A stretch of DNA of 64,000 nucleotides. Origin: an uncultured Porphyromonadaceae bacterium (GTDB taxonomy: Bacteria > Bacteroidota > Bacteroidia > Bacteroidales > Muribaculaceae). Below the pieces are notes generated by a model. The model was not told where the DNA came from, did not search any database, and worked only from the letters and a program-made list of their open reading frames with translations. Positions 10,562-20,303 of this stretch are shown piece after piece. Location of the stretch: contig CAMWNP010000007.1 of NCBI GenBank assembly GCA_947175645.1, positions 40,042-104,041 on the forward strand, written 5' to 3'. Made by a program: the position numbers and the translations under genes. Every line of letters begins with the position of its first letter. Position 1 is the first letter of the stretch.

Positions 10562-12055
10562 ATGGCGCTTAATTTTATCACAGCCGAAGAGGCTGCACAG
10601 ATGATTAAACACAATGATACCTTCGGACTCTCAGGATTCACCGCGCCCGGCACTCCCAAGGCTATCATAGAAGAAGTTGCCAAACGTGCGGAAAAAGAGC
10701 ACGAAGCGGGTAACGAGTTCAAAATCAACGTATTCACAGGTGCTTCAACAAACGATCACGTAGACGGTATACTTGCCCGCACAAACACTATGGGCCGTCG
10801 CGCGCCATACCAGAATACACCTGACCTGCGCAAACGAATCAACTCACATGACGCTCACTACAATGACCGTCACCTCTCAGAAATGGCACAGGAAGTACGC
10901 TACGGTTTCTACGGAGATATCGATTATGCCATCATTGAAGCAGCCGACATAACCCCTGACGGTGAAATCCTGCTTGGAACCGGTGTCGGTAATGTCCCCA
11001 CATACGCCCACAAAGCGAAAAAAATCTTCATTGAACTTAATGAAGCCCTCCCCAAGACCCTTTACGGTATGCACGACATCTATTTGCCGCAGGATCCTCC
11101 TTACCGTCGTGAAATACCCATTTATACCCCCAGCGACCGCATCGGCTCCCCCACCCTGAAAATCGACATGGATAAAGTGATAGGGGTTGTCAAGACCAAT
11201 TCACTCGACGGAGTTAAACCGTTCACCGAACCAGATGAAGTTTCAAAGCAGATAGGCTCGAACGTTGTGAACTTCCTGCTCAGCGAATACCGTCGCGGAC
11301 GTCTACCCAAAGAGTTCCTCCCCCTGCAGTCAGGAGTAGGCAACGTGGCAAACGCTGTCCTCTATGACCTTGGAGAAAGTACCGAACTCCCCAAGTTCCG
11401 CATGTACACTGAGGTTATCCAGGATGCCGTCCTCGAACTGATGAAGAAAGAGAAATGTATTTTCGCCAGCACCTGTTCAATGACGTTCTCCGATGACACC
11501 GAACGCGAACTGTTCAGCAACCTCGACTTCTTCCATGACAAGATTCTGATGCGTCCGGCCGAAATTTCCAACAATCCGGAAGTAATCCGCCGACTGGGAG
11601 TCATTGCCATGAACACTGCCCTTGAAGCAGATATATTCGGTGGCGTGAACTCAACTCACGTTCTCGGTACAAGAATGATGAACGGTATCGGCGGCTCAGG
11701 TGATTTCACCCGTAATGCCTACATTTCAATCTTCTCATGCCCCAGCGTGACAAAAGGTGGTCTGATAAGCAACATCGTACCCATGGTTGCACACGCTGAC
11801 CACTCGGAACACTCCGTGGATATTCTTGTAACAGACCAGGGTGTAGCAGATCTTCGTGGCAAAGATCCCGTTCAGCGTGCTGAAGAAATCATCACAAACT
11901 GCGCCCATCCCCTCTACAAGGAACTCCTCTGGGATTACCTCAAAATGGGCAAAGGTGGACAAACACCCCACTCTCTTGCCGCCGCATTCGCTTTCCACAC
12001 TGCTTTTGCGGAACATGGCGACATGCAGAAAGCCGACTACTCAAAATACTGCTGA
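10562..12055 (+). CDS. Acetyl-CoA hydrolase/transferase family protein, probable succinyl-CoA:acetate/propionate CoA-transferase
   Basis: A 497-residue class I CoA-transferase with both halves of the acetyl-CoA hydrolase/transferase family. The likely catalytic glutamate is Glu284 in MYTEVIQDA, which would form the glutamyl-CoA thioester. The glycine-rich CoA-binding blocks QSGVGNVANAV and NGIGGSGDFTRNA flank it. The length matches succinate CoA-transferases of the Cat1/ScpC type. In Bacteroidales this enzyme recycles CoA between succinate, acetate and propionate in fermentation. Exact acyl specificity cannot be read from the sequence. It has its own consensus promoter and ends at a strong hairpin. 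Confidence 0.88.
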   Translation: MALNFITAEEAAQMIKHNDTFGLSGFTAPGTPKAIIEEVAKRAEKEHEAGNEFKINVFTGASTNDHVDGILARTNTMGRRAPYQNTPDLRKRINSHDAHYNDRHLSEMAQEVRYGFYGDIDYAIIEAADITPDGEILLGTGVGNVPTYAHKAKKIFIELNEALPKTLYGMHDIYLPQDPPYRREIPIYTPSDRIGSPTLKIDMDKVIGVVKTNSLDGVKPFTEPDEVSKQIGSNVVNFLLSEYRRGRLPKEFLPLQSGVGNVANAVLYDLGESTELPKFRMYTEVIQDAVLELMKKEKCIFASTCSMTFSDDTERELFSNLDFFHDKILMRPAEISNNPEVIRRLGVIAMNTALEADIFGGVNSTHVLGTRMMNGIGGSGDFTRNAYISIFSCPSVTKGGLISNIVPMVAHADHSEHSVDILVTDQGVADLRGKDPVQRAEEIITNCAHPLYKELLWDYLKMGKGGQTPHSLAAAFAFHTAFAEHGDMQKADYSKYC

Positions 12056-12077
12056 TCAGCATATTGCCTATAGTCAC

Positions 12078-12117
12078 AAGAGGCTGTGTCAAAACGAAAA
12101 TTTTGGCACAGCCTCTT
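12078..12117. terminator. Terminator hairpin with shared repeat core, copy 1
   Basis: A 17-bp stem (12078-12094 with 12101-12117, one G-U pair) around the loop cgaaaa. It lies between convergent genes and can serve both. The core GTCAAAACGAAAATTTT is repeated exactly in a second hairpin at 48221-48263. Confidence 0.8.
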
Positions 12118-12163
12118 AAGTTGTGTTAGGATAGGTCAGATGTTACGGACTCCCTGACATTTG

Positions 12164-13567
12164 TCACTTTATGCGGATGGAGGGGTTAATCAGACCTACT
12201 TTTTCCGTTGCTCGGGTAAGCGAAGTATAAAGCCATCGGTAAAGTTCTTTGGAGGTATAAGCCTCAGGAGGGATGTAGCCCATGTCAACAAACACGTTTT
12301 TCCACTGACCGCCCTGGGCTTTATGACACGTCACGCAGTAGGCATATTTCACCTGAAGGGCATTGAAGTAGGGATCCTCTTTCAAAGCCTTCATACGTGC
12401 GCTTTTAGGCGAGTATTCGTTGAAACGGTCAGGGTCGTAGAACACCCTGCGTCCGAGCCGGTCCACCTTGTCGCGGGGAAGTCCGGGAGTGTCAGATGTG
12501 AGTGAGTCAAGGACAATTTTCAGGTCAAGTTCCGCGTCACGGTCAGGGAAACGGAGGGTGACGTCAGCAAAGCGTATCCCCTCCAACTCCTCCGTTCCAT
12601 AAATGCGGACAACCTCGGCGATATCGCCGTTAGCGATGAAATCCACGGCTTTTGTCTTTGCACTCCAGAAGTAATTGTTCTTGGCTATCATCAACAGGTC
12701 GCCGCGGCAAAGTATTTCCTCATAATCGAGAATACGTGACCGGATGGCAAGATTAAAATCTGTTGCACGCCTGTTGGAGCGGGTAATAAGTATGGTGTCA
12801 GCGACTCCGTTGGCTGAGTAGGCTGATGAAATAATATCGTCAAGTTCCGCCGGATCAACGGCTGTAATATCCCTGAAAGGTGTCAGCACCAGTTCAGGCA
12901 CGGGCAATTCCTCCAACTGCATCATGCGGCGGAGCAATGTTGCGTTATATAGAATTCCGGAGTTACGCGCCTGACGGACGGTCTCGGTCATAGTGACACG
13001 GGTCACTCTTAGCCCCATGGATTTCAGGACTGCGGGATTCATGGCCGGTGATTCTTCCGAACCCACGGGTGGCAACTGGGCGGTGTCGCCTAACAGTATG
13101 AGGCGGCATCCTTCTCCGGTGTAGACATATTGTATCAGATCACGCAGAATGTCCGCGCCTCCGTCTTTGCCGTCACCTATCATGGAGGCTTCATCTACAA
13201 CGAAGAGTGTGTTTCTGTGGTTGTTATGGTTTACAGCGGGAACTGAGGATTCACCATCGGCTGCCCGGTAAATTTTCCTGTGAATGGTGAACGCGCTGTG
13301 GCGGGCAAAGCCACTGAACACTTTGGCTGCACGTCCGGTTGGGGCGAGCAGGACTGACGGCACACCCACCTGTCCGAGAGTCTTTATCAGCCCTCCCATC
13401 ACCGATGTCTTTCCCGTACCGGCATATCCGTTCAGAATGAAAACGGCATTCGACGGGGATGTCGGGGCGCAAAAACGAGCCAGGGCAGCGATAAGTTGTA
13501 TCTGCTGCCCGGTTGGCTCGAATGGTAGATTATCAGATATGCGGACTGCAAATTCAAGTGCGTCCAT
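12164..13567 (-). CDS. RecD-like superfamily 1 DNA helicase
   Basis: A 467-residue ATP-dependent helicase related to RecD2/Pif1. Walker A GYAGTGKT is at residues 47-54, Walker B in LFVVDEASMIGDG, and the sensor in LLGDTAQLPPVG. The C-terminal UvrD_C_2-type block contains TCHKAQGGQW and the motif VI region LYTSLTRATEKV. It lacks the long N-terminal domain of full-length RecD2. The start follows cysS by 28 bases on the same strand, so it probably ends the operon. The role is likely in DNA repair or replication restart. The protein partner is unknown. Confidence 0.85.
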   Translation of the reverse strand: MDALEFAVRISDNLPFEPTGQQIQLIAALARFCAPTSPSNAVFILNGYAGTGKTSVMGGLIKTLGQVGVPSVLLAPTGRAAKVFSGFARHSAFTIHRKIYRAADGESSVPAVNHNNHRNTLFVVDEASMIGDGKDGGADILRDLIQYVYTGEGCRLILLGDTAQLPPVGSEESPAMNPAVLKSMGLRVTRVTMTETVRQARNSGILYNATLLRRMMQLEELPVPELVLTPFRDITAVDPAELDDIISSAYSANGVADTILITRSNRRATDFNLAIRSRILDYEEILCRGDLLMIAKNNYFWSAKTKAVDFIANGDIAEVVRIYGTEELEGIRFADVTLRFPDRDAELDLKIVLDSLTSDTPGLPRDKVDRLGRRVFYDPDRFNEYSPKSARMKALKEDPYFNALQVKYAYCVTCHKAQGGQWKNVFVDMGYIPPEAYTSKELYRWLYTSLTRATEKVGLINPSIRIK

Positions 13568-13595
13568 CAGAGTCAGTGTTTTATCAGACGTTCAC

Positions 13596-15092
13596 TCATT
13601 TGAGTGACCATTCAAATCCGTCCTTTGTGTCCTTGATATTGAACCCTATTTCCGTCAGACGGTTGCGAATAAGGTCACTGGTGGCCCAGTCTTTCTTTGC
13701 TTTTGCTTCGGAACGGATGTTGAGCAGCAGGTCTACGGCATCTTCAAAAGGCTTGAGTTCTGCCGTTGAATCCCCGGCAAGAATATCGGACCGCATACCC
13801 AGGATGTCAAAGAGGAAAGTATTGAACAACATGTTCAGTTTTTCAATGTCGGCTGACGTTGCCGTTGCCTTGCCGTCGTTAACCATGTTTATCAGACGGC
13901 ATGCATCGAACAGATGGGCTATGACAATGGGGGTGTTCATATCGTCATCCAGTGCCTCGTAGCACTTGGCTTCAAGTGCATTCACCTCGTCAGAGACCGT
14001 GGAAACATCAGATGCCTTGAGGTCCTTGAGGCGGCGATATCCTTCCATCATTCGGTTGTACGCTTTTTCAGATGCCTGCAGGGCTTCATTGCTGAAGTCA
14101 ACCGTACTCCTGTACTGGGCCTGGAGAATGAAGAAGCGTATGGTCATGGGTGAATAGGCCTTATCCAGCAAAGGATGGTTGCCGGTGAAAAACTCATCAA
14201 GAGTGATGAAGTTGCCGAGCGATTTACCCATTTTCTGACCGTTGATGGTTATCATGTTGTTGTGCATCCAGTAGTGGACGGTGGGATGACCGTTGTGTGC
14301 TACGGATTGCGCTATCTCACACTCATGGTGCGGGAACTTGAGGTCCATGCCTCCTCCGTGGATGTCGAACTGCTCGCCCAGATATTTCTCACCCATGGTG
14401 GAACATTCCAGATGCCAACCGGGGAACCCTTCGCTCCAGGGTGAGGGCCAGTGCATGATATGTTCCGGCGCCGCTTTCTTCCACAGCGCGAAGTCGGCGG
14501 GATGACGCTTCTCGCTCTGTCCGTCGAGTTGACGTGTCTCGCTGAGAAGTTCGTCGATATTGCGGCCTGAGAGTATCCCGTAATGATGGTCAGCGTTATA
14601 TTTCGGCACATCGAAATAAACCGAGCCTTCGCTTTCGTAGGCGTATCCGGCATCGATGATTTTCTTGATATACTCGATCTGTTCGATGATGTGGCCCGAA
14701 GCATGGGGTTCGATTGATGGAGGAAGGACATTGAGTTTGTCCATCGCTGCATGGTAGCGGTTGAGATAATACTGCACCACTTCCATAGGCTCCAGTTGCT
14801 CTATGCGTGCTTTCTTTGCTATCTTGTCCTCACCCTCGTCAGCATCATGTTCCAGATGACCCACGTCAGTGATATTCCGCACGTAACGCACCTTGTAGCC
14901 TAAATGGCGCAGGTAGCGGTAGAGTACGTCGAATGTGATGGCCGGGCGGGCATGCCCCAGGTGTCCGTCACCGTATACCGTGGGACCGCAGACATACATG
15001 CCCACTGATCCCGGATGTACGGGCTTGAAGAACTCCTTGAGGCGTGTCAGGGAATTATAAATTGTAAAACTGTTGGGCTTTATTCCTTCCAT
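13596..15092 (-). CDS. cysS: Cysteinyl-tRNA synthetase
   Basis: A 498-residue class I aminoacyl-tRNA synthetase charging tRNA-Cys. The HIGH motif is HLGH (about residue 40) in [12 protein letters not shown], and the KMSKS motif is KMGKS (about residues 285-290). The zinc-site residues that select cysteine include the Cys of MYVCGPTVY, the Cys of LECSTMG and the His-His-Glu-Cys of [10 protein letters not shown]. The C-terminal helical DALR-like domain is complete. A gap of only 14 bases separates it from the DUF3467 gene upstream, and the helicase gene follows, so it lies in the middle of an operon. Confidence 0.96.
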   Translation of the reverse strand: MEGIKPNSFTIYNSLTRLKEFFKPVHPGSVGMYVCGPTVYGDGHLGHARPAITFDVLYRYLRHLGYKVRYVRNITDVGHLEHDADEGEDKIAKKARIEQLEPMEVVQYYLNRYHAAMDKLNVLPPSIEPHASGHIIEQIEYIKKIIDAGYAYESEGSVYFDVPKYNADHHYGILSGRNIDELLSETRQLDGQSEKRHPADFALWKKAAPEHIMHWPSPWSEGFPGWHLECSTMGEKYLGEQFDIHGGGMDLKFPHHECEIAQSVAHNGHPTVHYWMHNNMITINGQKMGKSLGNFITLDEFFTGNHPLLDKAYSPMTIRFFILQAQYRSTVDFSNEALQASEKAYNRMMEGYRRLKDLKASDVSTVSDEVNALEAKCYEALDDDMNTPIVIAHLFDACRLINMVNDGKATATSADIEKLNMLFNTFLFDILGMRSDILAGDSTAELKPFEDAVDLLLNIRSEAKAKKDWATSDLIRNRLTEIGFNIKDTKDGFEWSLK

Positions 15093-15106
15093 TGGATAAA
15101 GTTAAG

Positions 15107-15418
15107 TTATGCCATGAATGGATTGGGGATATCGTTTCCGTTGTTACCGCCGTTTTTGGGCGTCTTGTGGGTGATTTCACCGAAAGTCTGCTCATATTTC
15201 GCAATGTTGTCACGCAGCGCGAACAGCAGGTTCTTGGCATTCTCGGGATTCATGATAATGCGGCTCTGGACACGTGCCTGGGGCATGTTGGGTGCAACGG
15301 CAATGAAGTCAATGAAGAATTCGCCGGCGGTGTGTGAGAGAACTGCGAGGTTAGCATAATGTCCGCCTGCCACTTCAGGAGTAAGTTCAATCTTTATTTC
15401 GTTTTTTTTCTGTTCCAT
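15107..15418 (-). CDS. DUF3467 domain protein
   Basis: A 103-residue soluble protein matching the DUF3467 family: an N-terminal segment rich in Lys and Glu, then a single domain with GGHYANLAVLSHTAGEF and the conserved RIIMNPENAKNLLFAL block. The tail is rich in Asn and Gly and probably disordered. No function is established for the family. It often stands next to housekeeping genes in Bacteroidetes. Here it directly precedes cysS. Confidence 0.8.
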   Translation of the reverse strand: MEQKKNEIKIELTPEVAGGHYANLAVLSHTAGEFFIDFIAVAPNMPQARVQSRIIMNPENAKNLLFALRDNIAKYEQTFGEITHKTPKNGGNNGNDIPNPFMA

Positions 15419-15431
15419 AGTTGTAAGTATT

Positions 15432-16109
15432 TTATTCGTTTAACATATTCAAAGTTACTACATTTTCTTTGAGATTGGAGTTATTAAGGCAAATTTTAAC
15501 ACCTTTCCAATCTTTTTTTTCGTTTATCTGATCAAGGCTGAATGCTACAATGTAACTCTTCATATAGGATTTATCGGCAGATTCAGGCATATCCTGTATC
15601 AGCCGGAACTCCGGTACGGATTCTCCGGCGGTTTCCGGGTTGAGTAGAAGCATCAGACGGCGATCATTGGCCGGATAAGGTAATTCCATCCTGAAAATCA
15701 CACGGTTGCAGAAACTCCATGCGCTGATCAGGTAGACCGGGGTGTCACTGTATCCGGCTATCTCCTCCGGAACGGCCACTGAGGCTTCAAGGTTGGGAAC
15801 GGCATAACACCCCAGCAGATCGATGTCGGCGGAGGTATAGGGTTCGGCGGGTGTGGTGTAACGGATCAGGCAGCATTTGCCCGGCTCGGCATCATCTCCG
15901 GACAACACCTTTCCCGTCTTCAGGAAGGCCACTTTGTCACTGCCCGGAAGTGACACCGCAAAGGTGGTTGACTGAGATGTAATCTCATCTATCACAACAA
16001 TATCCTGCAGAACCGCTTCGTCAGAAGCAGGGCCGTCATCAGTACATGCCGCCAAGGTGAATGTCAGCACAACCGCAAGAATTATTTTCATCAGTTTTTT
16101 CATAGACAA
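15432..16109 (-). CDS. Lipoprotein, NigD-like
   Basis: A 225-residue protein with a lipoprotein signal peptide ending in LAAC (lipidated Cys22), which directs it to the cell envelope. The remainder is beta-rich, with a short OB-like first half (cleft residues in CCLIRYT) and a second half resembling the C-terminal domain of NigD-like proteins of Bacteroidetes. Its start lies 3 bases after the stop of the lolD-like gene, so the two are co-transcribed. The family assignment is moderate and the molecular function unknown. Confidence 0.55.
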   Translation of the reverse strand: MSMKKLMKIILAVVLTFTLAACTDDGPASDEAVLQDIVVIDEITSQSTTFAVSLPGSDKVAFLKTGKVLSGDDAEPGKCCLIRYTTPAEPYTSADIDLLGCYAVPNLEASVAVPEEIAGYSDTPVYLISAWSFCNRVIFRMELPYPANDRRLMLLLNPETAGESVPEFRLIQDMPESADKSYMKSYIVAFSLDQINEKKDWKGVKICLNNSNLKENVVTLNMLNE

Positions 16110-16112
16110 TTA

Positions 16113-16763
16113 TCATACAATCCGGCCGTCAATCATCTGTATCACCCTGTCCGTGTCGGCAGCAAGATTCTCATCATGTGTGACAATAACGAAGGTTGCC
16201 CCCATATCACGGCGCAGATCAAAGAAAAGACGGTGAAGTTCGCGCCGGTTGGCCGAGTCAAGACTTCCTGATGGCTCATCGGCAAGAATCACCTGAGGAC
16301 GGTTAATAAGCGCACGTGCCACGGCTCCCCTCTGACATTCGCCGCCGGAAAGTTCGCCGGGCTTATGATCCATGCGGTGTTCCAGTCCAAGATACTTTAT
16401 CAGCGGACGCGCCATTGCGAAAGCCTCCTTACTCCCGGCTCCCGCAATCAGAGCGGGCATTGCCACATTCTCCAGAAGCGTAAATTCTGGCAGCAACTGA
16501 TGGAATTGAAACACGAACCCTATGTTGCTGTTTCTGAATCCGGCGAGTCGGTTGTTGCCGAGCGCGAACACATCGGTGTCGCCATACATCACTTTGCCTG
16601 ATGTGGGACGGTCAAGTGTGCCGAGAATCTGAAGCAGTGTGGTTTTACCTGCGCCGGAGGGCCCTACCACGGCCACAATCTCACCTTTGTCAATAGTGAT
16701 GTCGATTCCGCGTAACACCTCAAGTGAGTCAAAACTCTTCCTTATATCTTTTCCGGTTATCAT
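16113..16763 (-). CDS. ABC transporter ATP-binding protein, LolD type
   Basis: A 216-residue ATPase with Walker [10 protein letters not shown]-loop [14 protein letters not shown], signature LSGGECQR, Walker [13 protein letters not shown] and switch His in VTHDE. The [11 protein letters not shown] run is characteristic of LolD, which powers release of lipoproteins from the inner membrane, with FtsE/MacB relatives as alternatives. The ATG at 16763 ([11 protein letters not shown]) is chosen because a consensus promoter overlaps the upstream in-frame extension. No permease (LolC/E) is adjacent. A lipoprotein gene follows directly. Confidence 0.85.
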   Translation of the reverse strand: MITGKDIRKSFDSLEVLRGIDITIDKGEIVAVVGPSGAGKTTLLQILGTLDRPTSGKVMYGDTDVFALGNNRLAGFRNSNIGFVFQFHQLLPEFTLLENVAMPALIAGAGSKEAFAMARPLIKYLGLEHRMDHKPGELSGGECQRGAVARALINRPQVILADEPSGSLDSANRRELHRLFFDLRRDMGATFVIVTHDENLAADTDRVIQMIDGRIV

Positions 16764-16771
16764 ACGTTTCA

Positions 16772-16803
16772 CAAAGATAATACTTTTTTGTGCCTTCTCC
16801 AAA
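16772..16803 (-). promoter_or_regulatory. Promoter of the lolD-like gene
   Basis: Minus-strand TTTG (16803-16800), 20 bases, TATCTTTG (16779-16772). Transcription would begin near 16765, only one or two bases before the ATG at 16763, so the mRNA may be almost leaderless. Confidence 0.7.
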
Positions 16804-16816
16804 AAAAGAAATAGCA

Positions 16817-18049
16817 CTATGGCTCAAATTCATCAGGAACTAACTCTTTGATGTCCATTAGTAACCACTGTGGTATGTCAACGATTCTTATACCTTCGTA
16901 GTCAGTATCCTCGTTTCGGGTTCGCGCAAGTAGCAATTTGGGATAAGCATCACGTATCTGCAACAATGGCTCCACCTCACGTTTGAAGGTCTTTTCTTCT
17001 GAAATATCATCGCTTACCTGAATGTAGATTTTCTCCCCTCCTTTCATCGCAACGAAGTCTATCTCCTTTTGGTATAGTTTGCCTACATAGACCTCATATC
17101 CGCGCCGTAGCAATTCAATGAACACAATATTTTCCAGCATCCGTCCCCAGTCCATGTTACGTTTACCAAGTTCGGCAAAACGGATCCCGGTATCTGCAAG
17201 ATAGTATTTGTTCAATGTTTGCAAGTAGGTTTTCCCCTTTACGTCATAACGCTTAGCCTCATAGAACACAAAAGCGTTGCATAAATAATTGATATAATTA
17301 CCAACCGTCATGTGATTGGTCAATGTTCCATCATTAGAGAGCGCATTGCTAATATTTCTTGATGAGGATATATTGCTGATATTATCCATGAGATAGTGGC
17401 CTACGCGCTTCATGACAGTAGGATTACCCAATTGGTATTTCTCCACGAGGTCACGAATAAGTATTGTTCCGTATACCTCCCGAATATATTTATCCCTATC
17501 GGCTGTCCTTGAATAAGGATATGCCCCTGCCAGACCACCAATTTGAATATAATCAGTAAAAGCCTCTTGAATTTTGCTATCTGCTATCTCAAAGTATGTA
17601 CAATATTCCTTAAAACTGAATGGAAAAACATGTATCTCGATATGGCGACCAGTAAACAATGTGGCAAGATCACTGCTCAAAAGAAAAGCATTGGAGCCTG
17701 TAAGATATATATCATATTTTTCTTCAGAATGCAGACTGTTTATGGCAAGTTCAAATCCTTCACATAACTGCACCTCATCAATCATCAGATAATTATTAGC
17801 ACCATCAATATACCGATTCACCACATACTCATTAAGAGCATGATATTCTTTTAGTTTTTCAAAACGAAGTTTTGTAAGGTCGATTTCTATGACATTTGCA
17901 GTAGAATCAATCTCACGGATATGGTTGGCAAAAGCATTCATTAGTTTTGATTTTCCCGAGCGTCTGATACCGGTTACAATCTTTATATCGGGAGTATTTA
18001 TCACTCCCGATAATTGCCTGAGGTAGTGCGGTCTGCTGATTAACTTCAT
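16817..18049 (-). CDS. AAA ATPase with DUF4143 domain
   Basis: A 410-residue protein of the ATP-binding / DUF4143 family. The N-terminal AAA_14 domain has Walker [12 protein letters not shown] and Walker B in [14 protein letters not shown]. The [10 protein letters not shown] block follows as sensor region. The C-terminal part is the DUF4143 nuclease-like fold ([18 protein letters not shown]). Many copies are scattered through Bacteroidales genomes with no known substrate. Some are suspected of roles in stress or mobile-element defence. The start [10 protein letters not shown] is preferred because a -7 element lies about 50 bases upstream, inside the longer frame. Confidence 0.85.
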   Translation of the reverse strand: MKLISRPHYLRQLSGVINTPDIKIVTGIRRSGKSKLMNAFANHIREIDSTANVIEIDLTKLRFEKLKEYHALNEYVVNRYIDGANNYLMIDEVQLCEGFELAINSLHSEEKYDIYLTGSNAFLLSSDLATLFTGRHIEIHVFPFSFKEYCTYFEIADSKIQEAFTDYIQIGGLAGAYPYSRTADRDKYIREVYGTILIRDLVEKYQLGNPTVMKRVGHYLMDNISNISSSRNISNALSNDGTLTNHMTVGNYINYLCNAFVFYEAKRYDVKGKTYLQTLNKYYLADTGIRFAELGKRNMDWGRMLENIVFIELLRRGYEVYVGKLYQKEIDFVAMKGGEKIYIQVSDDISEEKTFKREVEPLLQIRDAYPKLLLARTRNEDTDYEGIRIVDIPQWLLMDIKELVPDEFEP

Positions 18050-18097
18050 CTTATTATGCTTTACAAACTGAAAAAAATTTACTTTTGGAAAACGATG

Positions 18098-18105
18098 CAA
18101 AGTTA
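18098..18105 (-). promoter_or_regulatory. -7 element of the DUF4143 ATPase gene
   Basis: Minus-strand TAACTTTG matches TAnnTTTG and predicts a start near 18091, about 42 bases before the ATG at 18049. No clear -33 TTTG was found. Confidence 0.45.
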
Positions 18106-18181
18106 CGAAAACTTCATTGATTTGAGGAATAATTCGATTAAAATCCTGACTTATGGTTTATATCCGACCACTATCTTGGCG

Positions 18182-18219
18182 AAAAAAAATGAGGATGCGA
18201 AACCAATTCGCATCCTCAT
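18182..18219 (-). terminator. Terminator of pckA
   Basis: A perfect 13-bp stem (18189-18201 with 18207-18219) with a five-base loop, followed on the minus strand by a run of eight T (18189-18182). Confidence 0.88.
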
Positions 18220-18242
18220 GATATAAAGGTTAACTAAGATTA

Positions 18243-19841
18243 TCAGAGTTGGGGACCTGCCGCTACGAGAGCCTTACCTGCTTCGTTGTTTTCAAATTTC
18301 TTGAAGTTAGCGATGAACATTTCAGCGAGTTTGTCTGCTTTCTTAGTCCATTCTGCGGGATCAGCGTAAGTGTCGCGGGGATCAAGAATTTTGGGATCTA
18401 CTCCGGGGAGTTCGGTGGGAACTGTGAAATCGAAGATAGGAATCTGTTTGGTGGGAGCAGTGAGGATGGCACCTGACAGGATGGCGTCGATGATACCACG
18501 GGTGTCACGGATAGAGATACGTTTGCCTGTACCGTTCCAGCCGGTGTTAACGAGGTATGCTTTAGCACCGCTCTTTTCCATTTTCTTAACGAGTTCTTCA
18601 GCATATTTTGTGGGGTGCAGTGAAAGGAACGCTGCGCCGAAGCATGCTGAGAATGTGGGAGTAGGTTCGGTGATACCGCGTTCTGTACCTGCGAGTTTGC
18701 TGGTGAAGCCTGAGAGGAAGTAGTATTTGGTCTGCTCGGGAGTCAGGATTGAAACGGGAGGAAGTACACCGAATGCGTCGGCTGACAGGAAGATAACGTT
18801 CTTAGCAGCGGGGCCGTGGCTTCCGGGAGCGATCTTGTCGATGTGGTCGATGGGGTAAGATACGCGGGTGTTTTCAGTCACGCTCTTGTCAGCGAAATCG
18901 ATTTTGCCGTTTTCGTCAACTGTAACGTTTTCAAGAAGTGCGTCACGACGGATAGCACGGTAGATATCGGGTTCGCTTTCTTTGTCAAGGTTGATTACCT
19001 TAGCGTAGCAACCTCCTTCGAAGTTGAACACGCCGTTGTCGTCCCAGCCGTGTTCGTCGTCACCGATGAGCAGACGTTTGGGGTCAGTTGAAAGGGTAGT
19101 TTTACCGGTACCTGACAGACCGAAGAAGATAGCGGTGTTTTCGCCGTTGAGGTCGGTGTTGGCAGAGCAGTGCATTGAAGCCATGCCTTTGAGGGGGAGG
19201 TAGTAGTTCATGATAGAGAACATACCTTTCTTCATTTCACCACCGTACCAGGTGTTGATGATCAACTGCATGCGTTCAGTGAGGTTGAAAGCCACGCAAG
19301 TTTCAGAGTTGATGCCGAGTTCTTTCCAGTTTTCAACTTTTGCTTTGGAAGCGTTCATAACCACGAAGTCAGGCTTGAAGTTCTTCAGTTCTTCTTCAGT
19401 GGGGCGAACGAACATATTCTTAACGAAGTGAGCCTGCCAAGCCACTTCCATGATGAAGCGAACAGCCAGACGTGTGTCGGGGTTGGTACCGCAGAAAGCG
19501 TCAACCACGTAAAGAGTCTTGTCAGAGAGTTCCTTGTCAGCGATAGCCTTGAGGGCGTCCCATGTTGCGGGAGTGATGGGCTTGTTGTCGTTTTTGTATT
19601 CTTCAGAAGTCCACCAGATAGTGTTAGCAGAGGTGTCATCCTTTACGAAAAATTTATCCTTGGGAGAACGTCCGGTGTAGATACCGGTCATCACGTTGAC
19701 AGCGCCGAGTTCAGTGTCCTGACCTTTTTCATAGCCGGTGAGCGCTGAGTCAAGTTCTGCCTTGTTGAGTTCTTCCCATGAGGGATTGTAGATCACCTTT
19801 GAGCCGGTGATGCCATACTGTGTTAAGTCAATGTTGCTCAT
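18243..19841 (-). CDS. pckA: Phosphoenolpyruvate carboxykinase (ATP)
   Basis: A 532-residue ATP-dependent PEP carboxykinase. The kinase-1a P-loop is in [13 protein letters not shown] (about residue 240), followed by the metal-binding kinase-2 block [11 protein letters not shown]. Earlier motifs include [10 protein letters not shown]. In Bacteroidales it works mainly in the carboxylating direction, fixing CO2 onto PEP to make oxaloacetate and ATP for succinate and propionate fermentation. It thereby links to the CoA-transferase at 10562. The ATG at 19841 is chosen because the upstream extension runs into the promoter. Confidence 0.96.
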   Translation of the reverse strand: MSNIDLTQYGITGSKVIYNPSWEELNKAELDSALTGYEKGQDTELGAVNVMTGIYTGRSPKDKFFVKDDTSANTIWWTSEEYKNDNKPITPATWDALKAIADKELSDKTLYVVDAFCGTNPDTRLAVRFIMEVAWQAHFVKNMFVRPTEEELKNFKPDFVVMNASKAKVENWKELGINSETCVAFNLTERMQLIINTWYGGEMKKGMFSIMNYYLPLKGMASMHCSANTDLNGENTAIFFGLSGTGKTTLSTDPKRLLIGDDEHGWDDNGVFNFEGGCYAKVINLDKESEPDIYRAIRRDALLENVTVDENGKIDFADKSVTENTRVSYPIDHIDKIAPGSHGPAAKNVIFLSADAFGVLPPVSILTPEQTKYYFLSGFTSKLAGTERGITEPTPTFSACFGAAFLSLHPTKYAEELVKKMEKSGAKAYLVNTGWNGTGKRISIRDTRGIIDAILSGAILTAPTKQIPIFDFTVPTELPGVDPKILDPRDTYADPAEWTKKADKLAEMFIANFKKFENNEAGKALVAAGPQL

Positions 19842-19913
19842 TTTTTCGTAATGATTTAATTGAGTTATAGAAGAGTTATTTATTATTTTCTGTCTTATAA
19901 ATTTTTTCAACTG

Positions 19914-19921
19914 CAAAGTTA
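19914..19921 (-). promoter_or_regulatory. -7 element of pckA
   Basis: Minus-strand TAACTTTG matching TAnnTTTG, about 73 bases before the pckA ATG. A TTG 22 bases further upstream (19946-19944) could be the -33 element. Confidence 0.5.
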
Positions 19922-20111
19922 CAAATTTTTATACGATATAAAGCAATTAAATAAGGAAATTTTTCCCTATTAATTATTTTTTGCATTTTCATCCCGTAGA
20001 TTGCGGGTAAAATTTCAGTAATTGAAACCTAAATTTATTGCATAATGTTCTAAGACGGATTAATAAATAAGGCTAAAAATGATTTAGGCGAGTCAAAAAA
20101 ATGGGGAAATA

Positions 20112-20142
20112 TTGCAAAATCGAAAAAAACTTCTTAACTTTG
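20112..20142 (+). promoter_or_regulatory. Promoter of tRNA-Gln
   Basis: TTG at 20112-20114, 20 bases, then TAACTTTG at 20135-20142. Transcription would start near 20149, 25 bases before the mature tRNA. Confidence 0.65.
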
Positions 20143-20173
20143 CAACGCTTTAGGGAAACCTGGGCGCAAGGAT

Positions 20174-20244
20174 TGTCTTATGGTGTAATGGTAGCACTGC
20201 AGTTTTTGGTTCTGCCTGTCTTGGTTCGAATCCAGGTAAGACAA
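20174..20244 (+). tRNA. tRNA-Gln (anticodon TTG)
   Basis: The acceptor arms TGTCTTA and TAAGACA pair perfectly. The T arm CTTGG/CCAGG encloses TTCGAAT, and the anticodon loop TTTTGGT reads TTG. The gene is 71 bases without encoded CCA. Its 3' end faces the end of the left polysaccharide operon. Confidence 0.93.
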
Positions 20245-20247
20245 CAC

Positions 20248-20286
20248 AAAGAAAGAGGTCACATTCATCGTGTGACCTCTTTCTTT
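20248..20286. terminator. Bidirectional terminator between tRNA-Gln and the left polysaccharide operon
   Basis: A perfect 16-bp stem (20248-20263 with 20271-20286), loop of seven bases, with A- and T-rich ends on both sides. It can end both the tRNA transcript and the converging capsule transcript. Confidence 0.88.
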
Positions 20287-20303
20287 ATGTTATGTGTTTA
20301 CTC

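Noticed and set aside
20174-20303. tRNA-Gln as an integration site for the left capsule operon
   Set aside because: The tRNA 3' end faces the operon, as in many islands, but no repeat of its 3' end was found on the far side and there is no integrase in the window.
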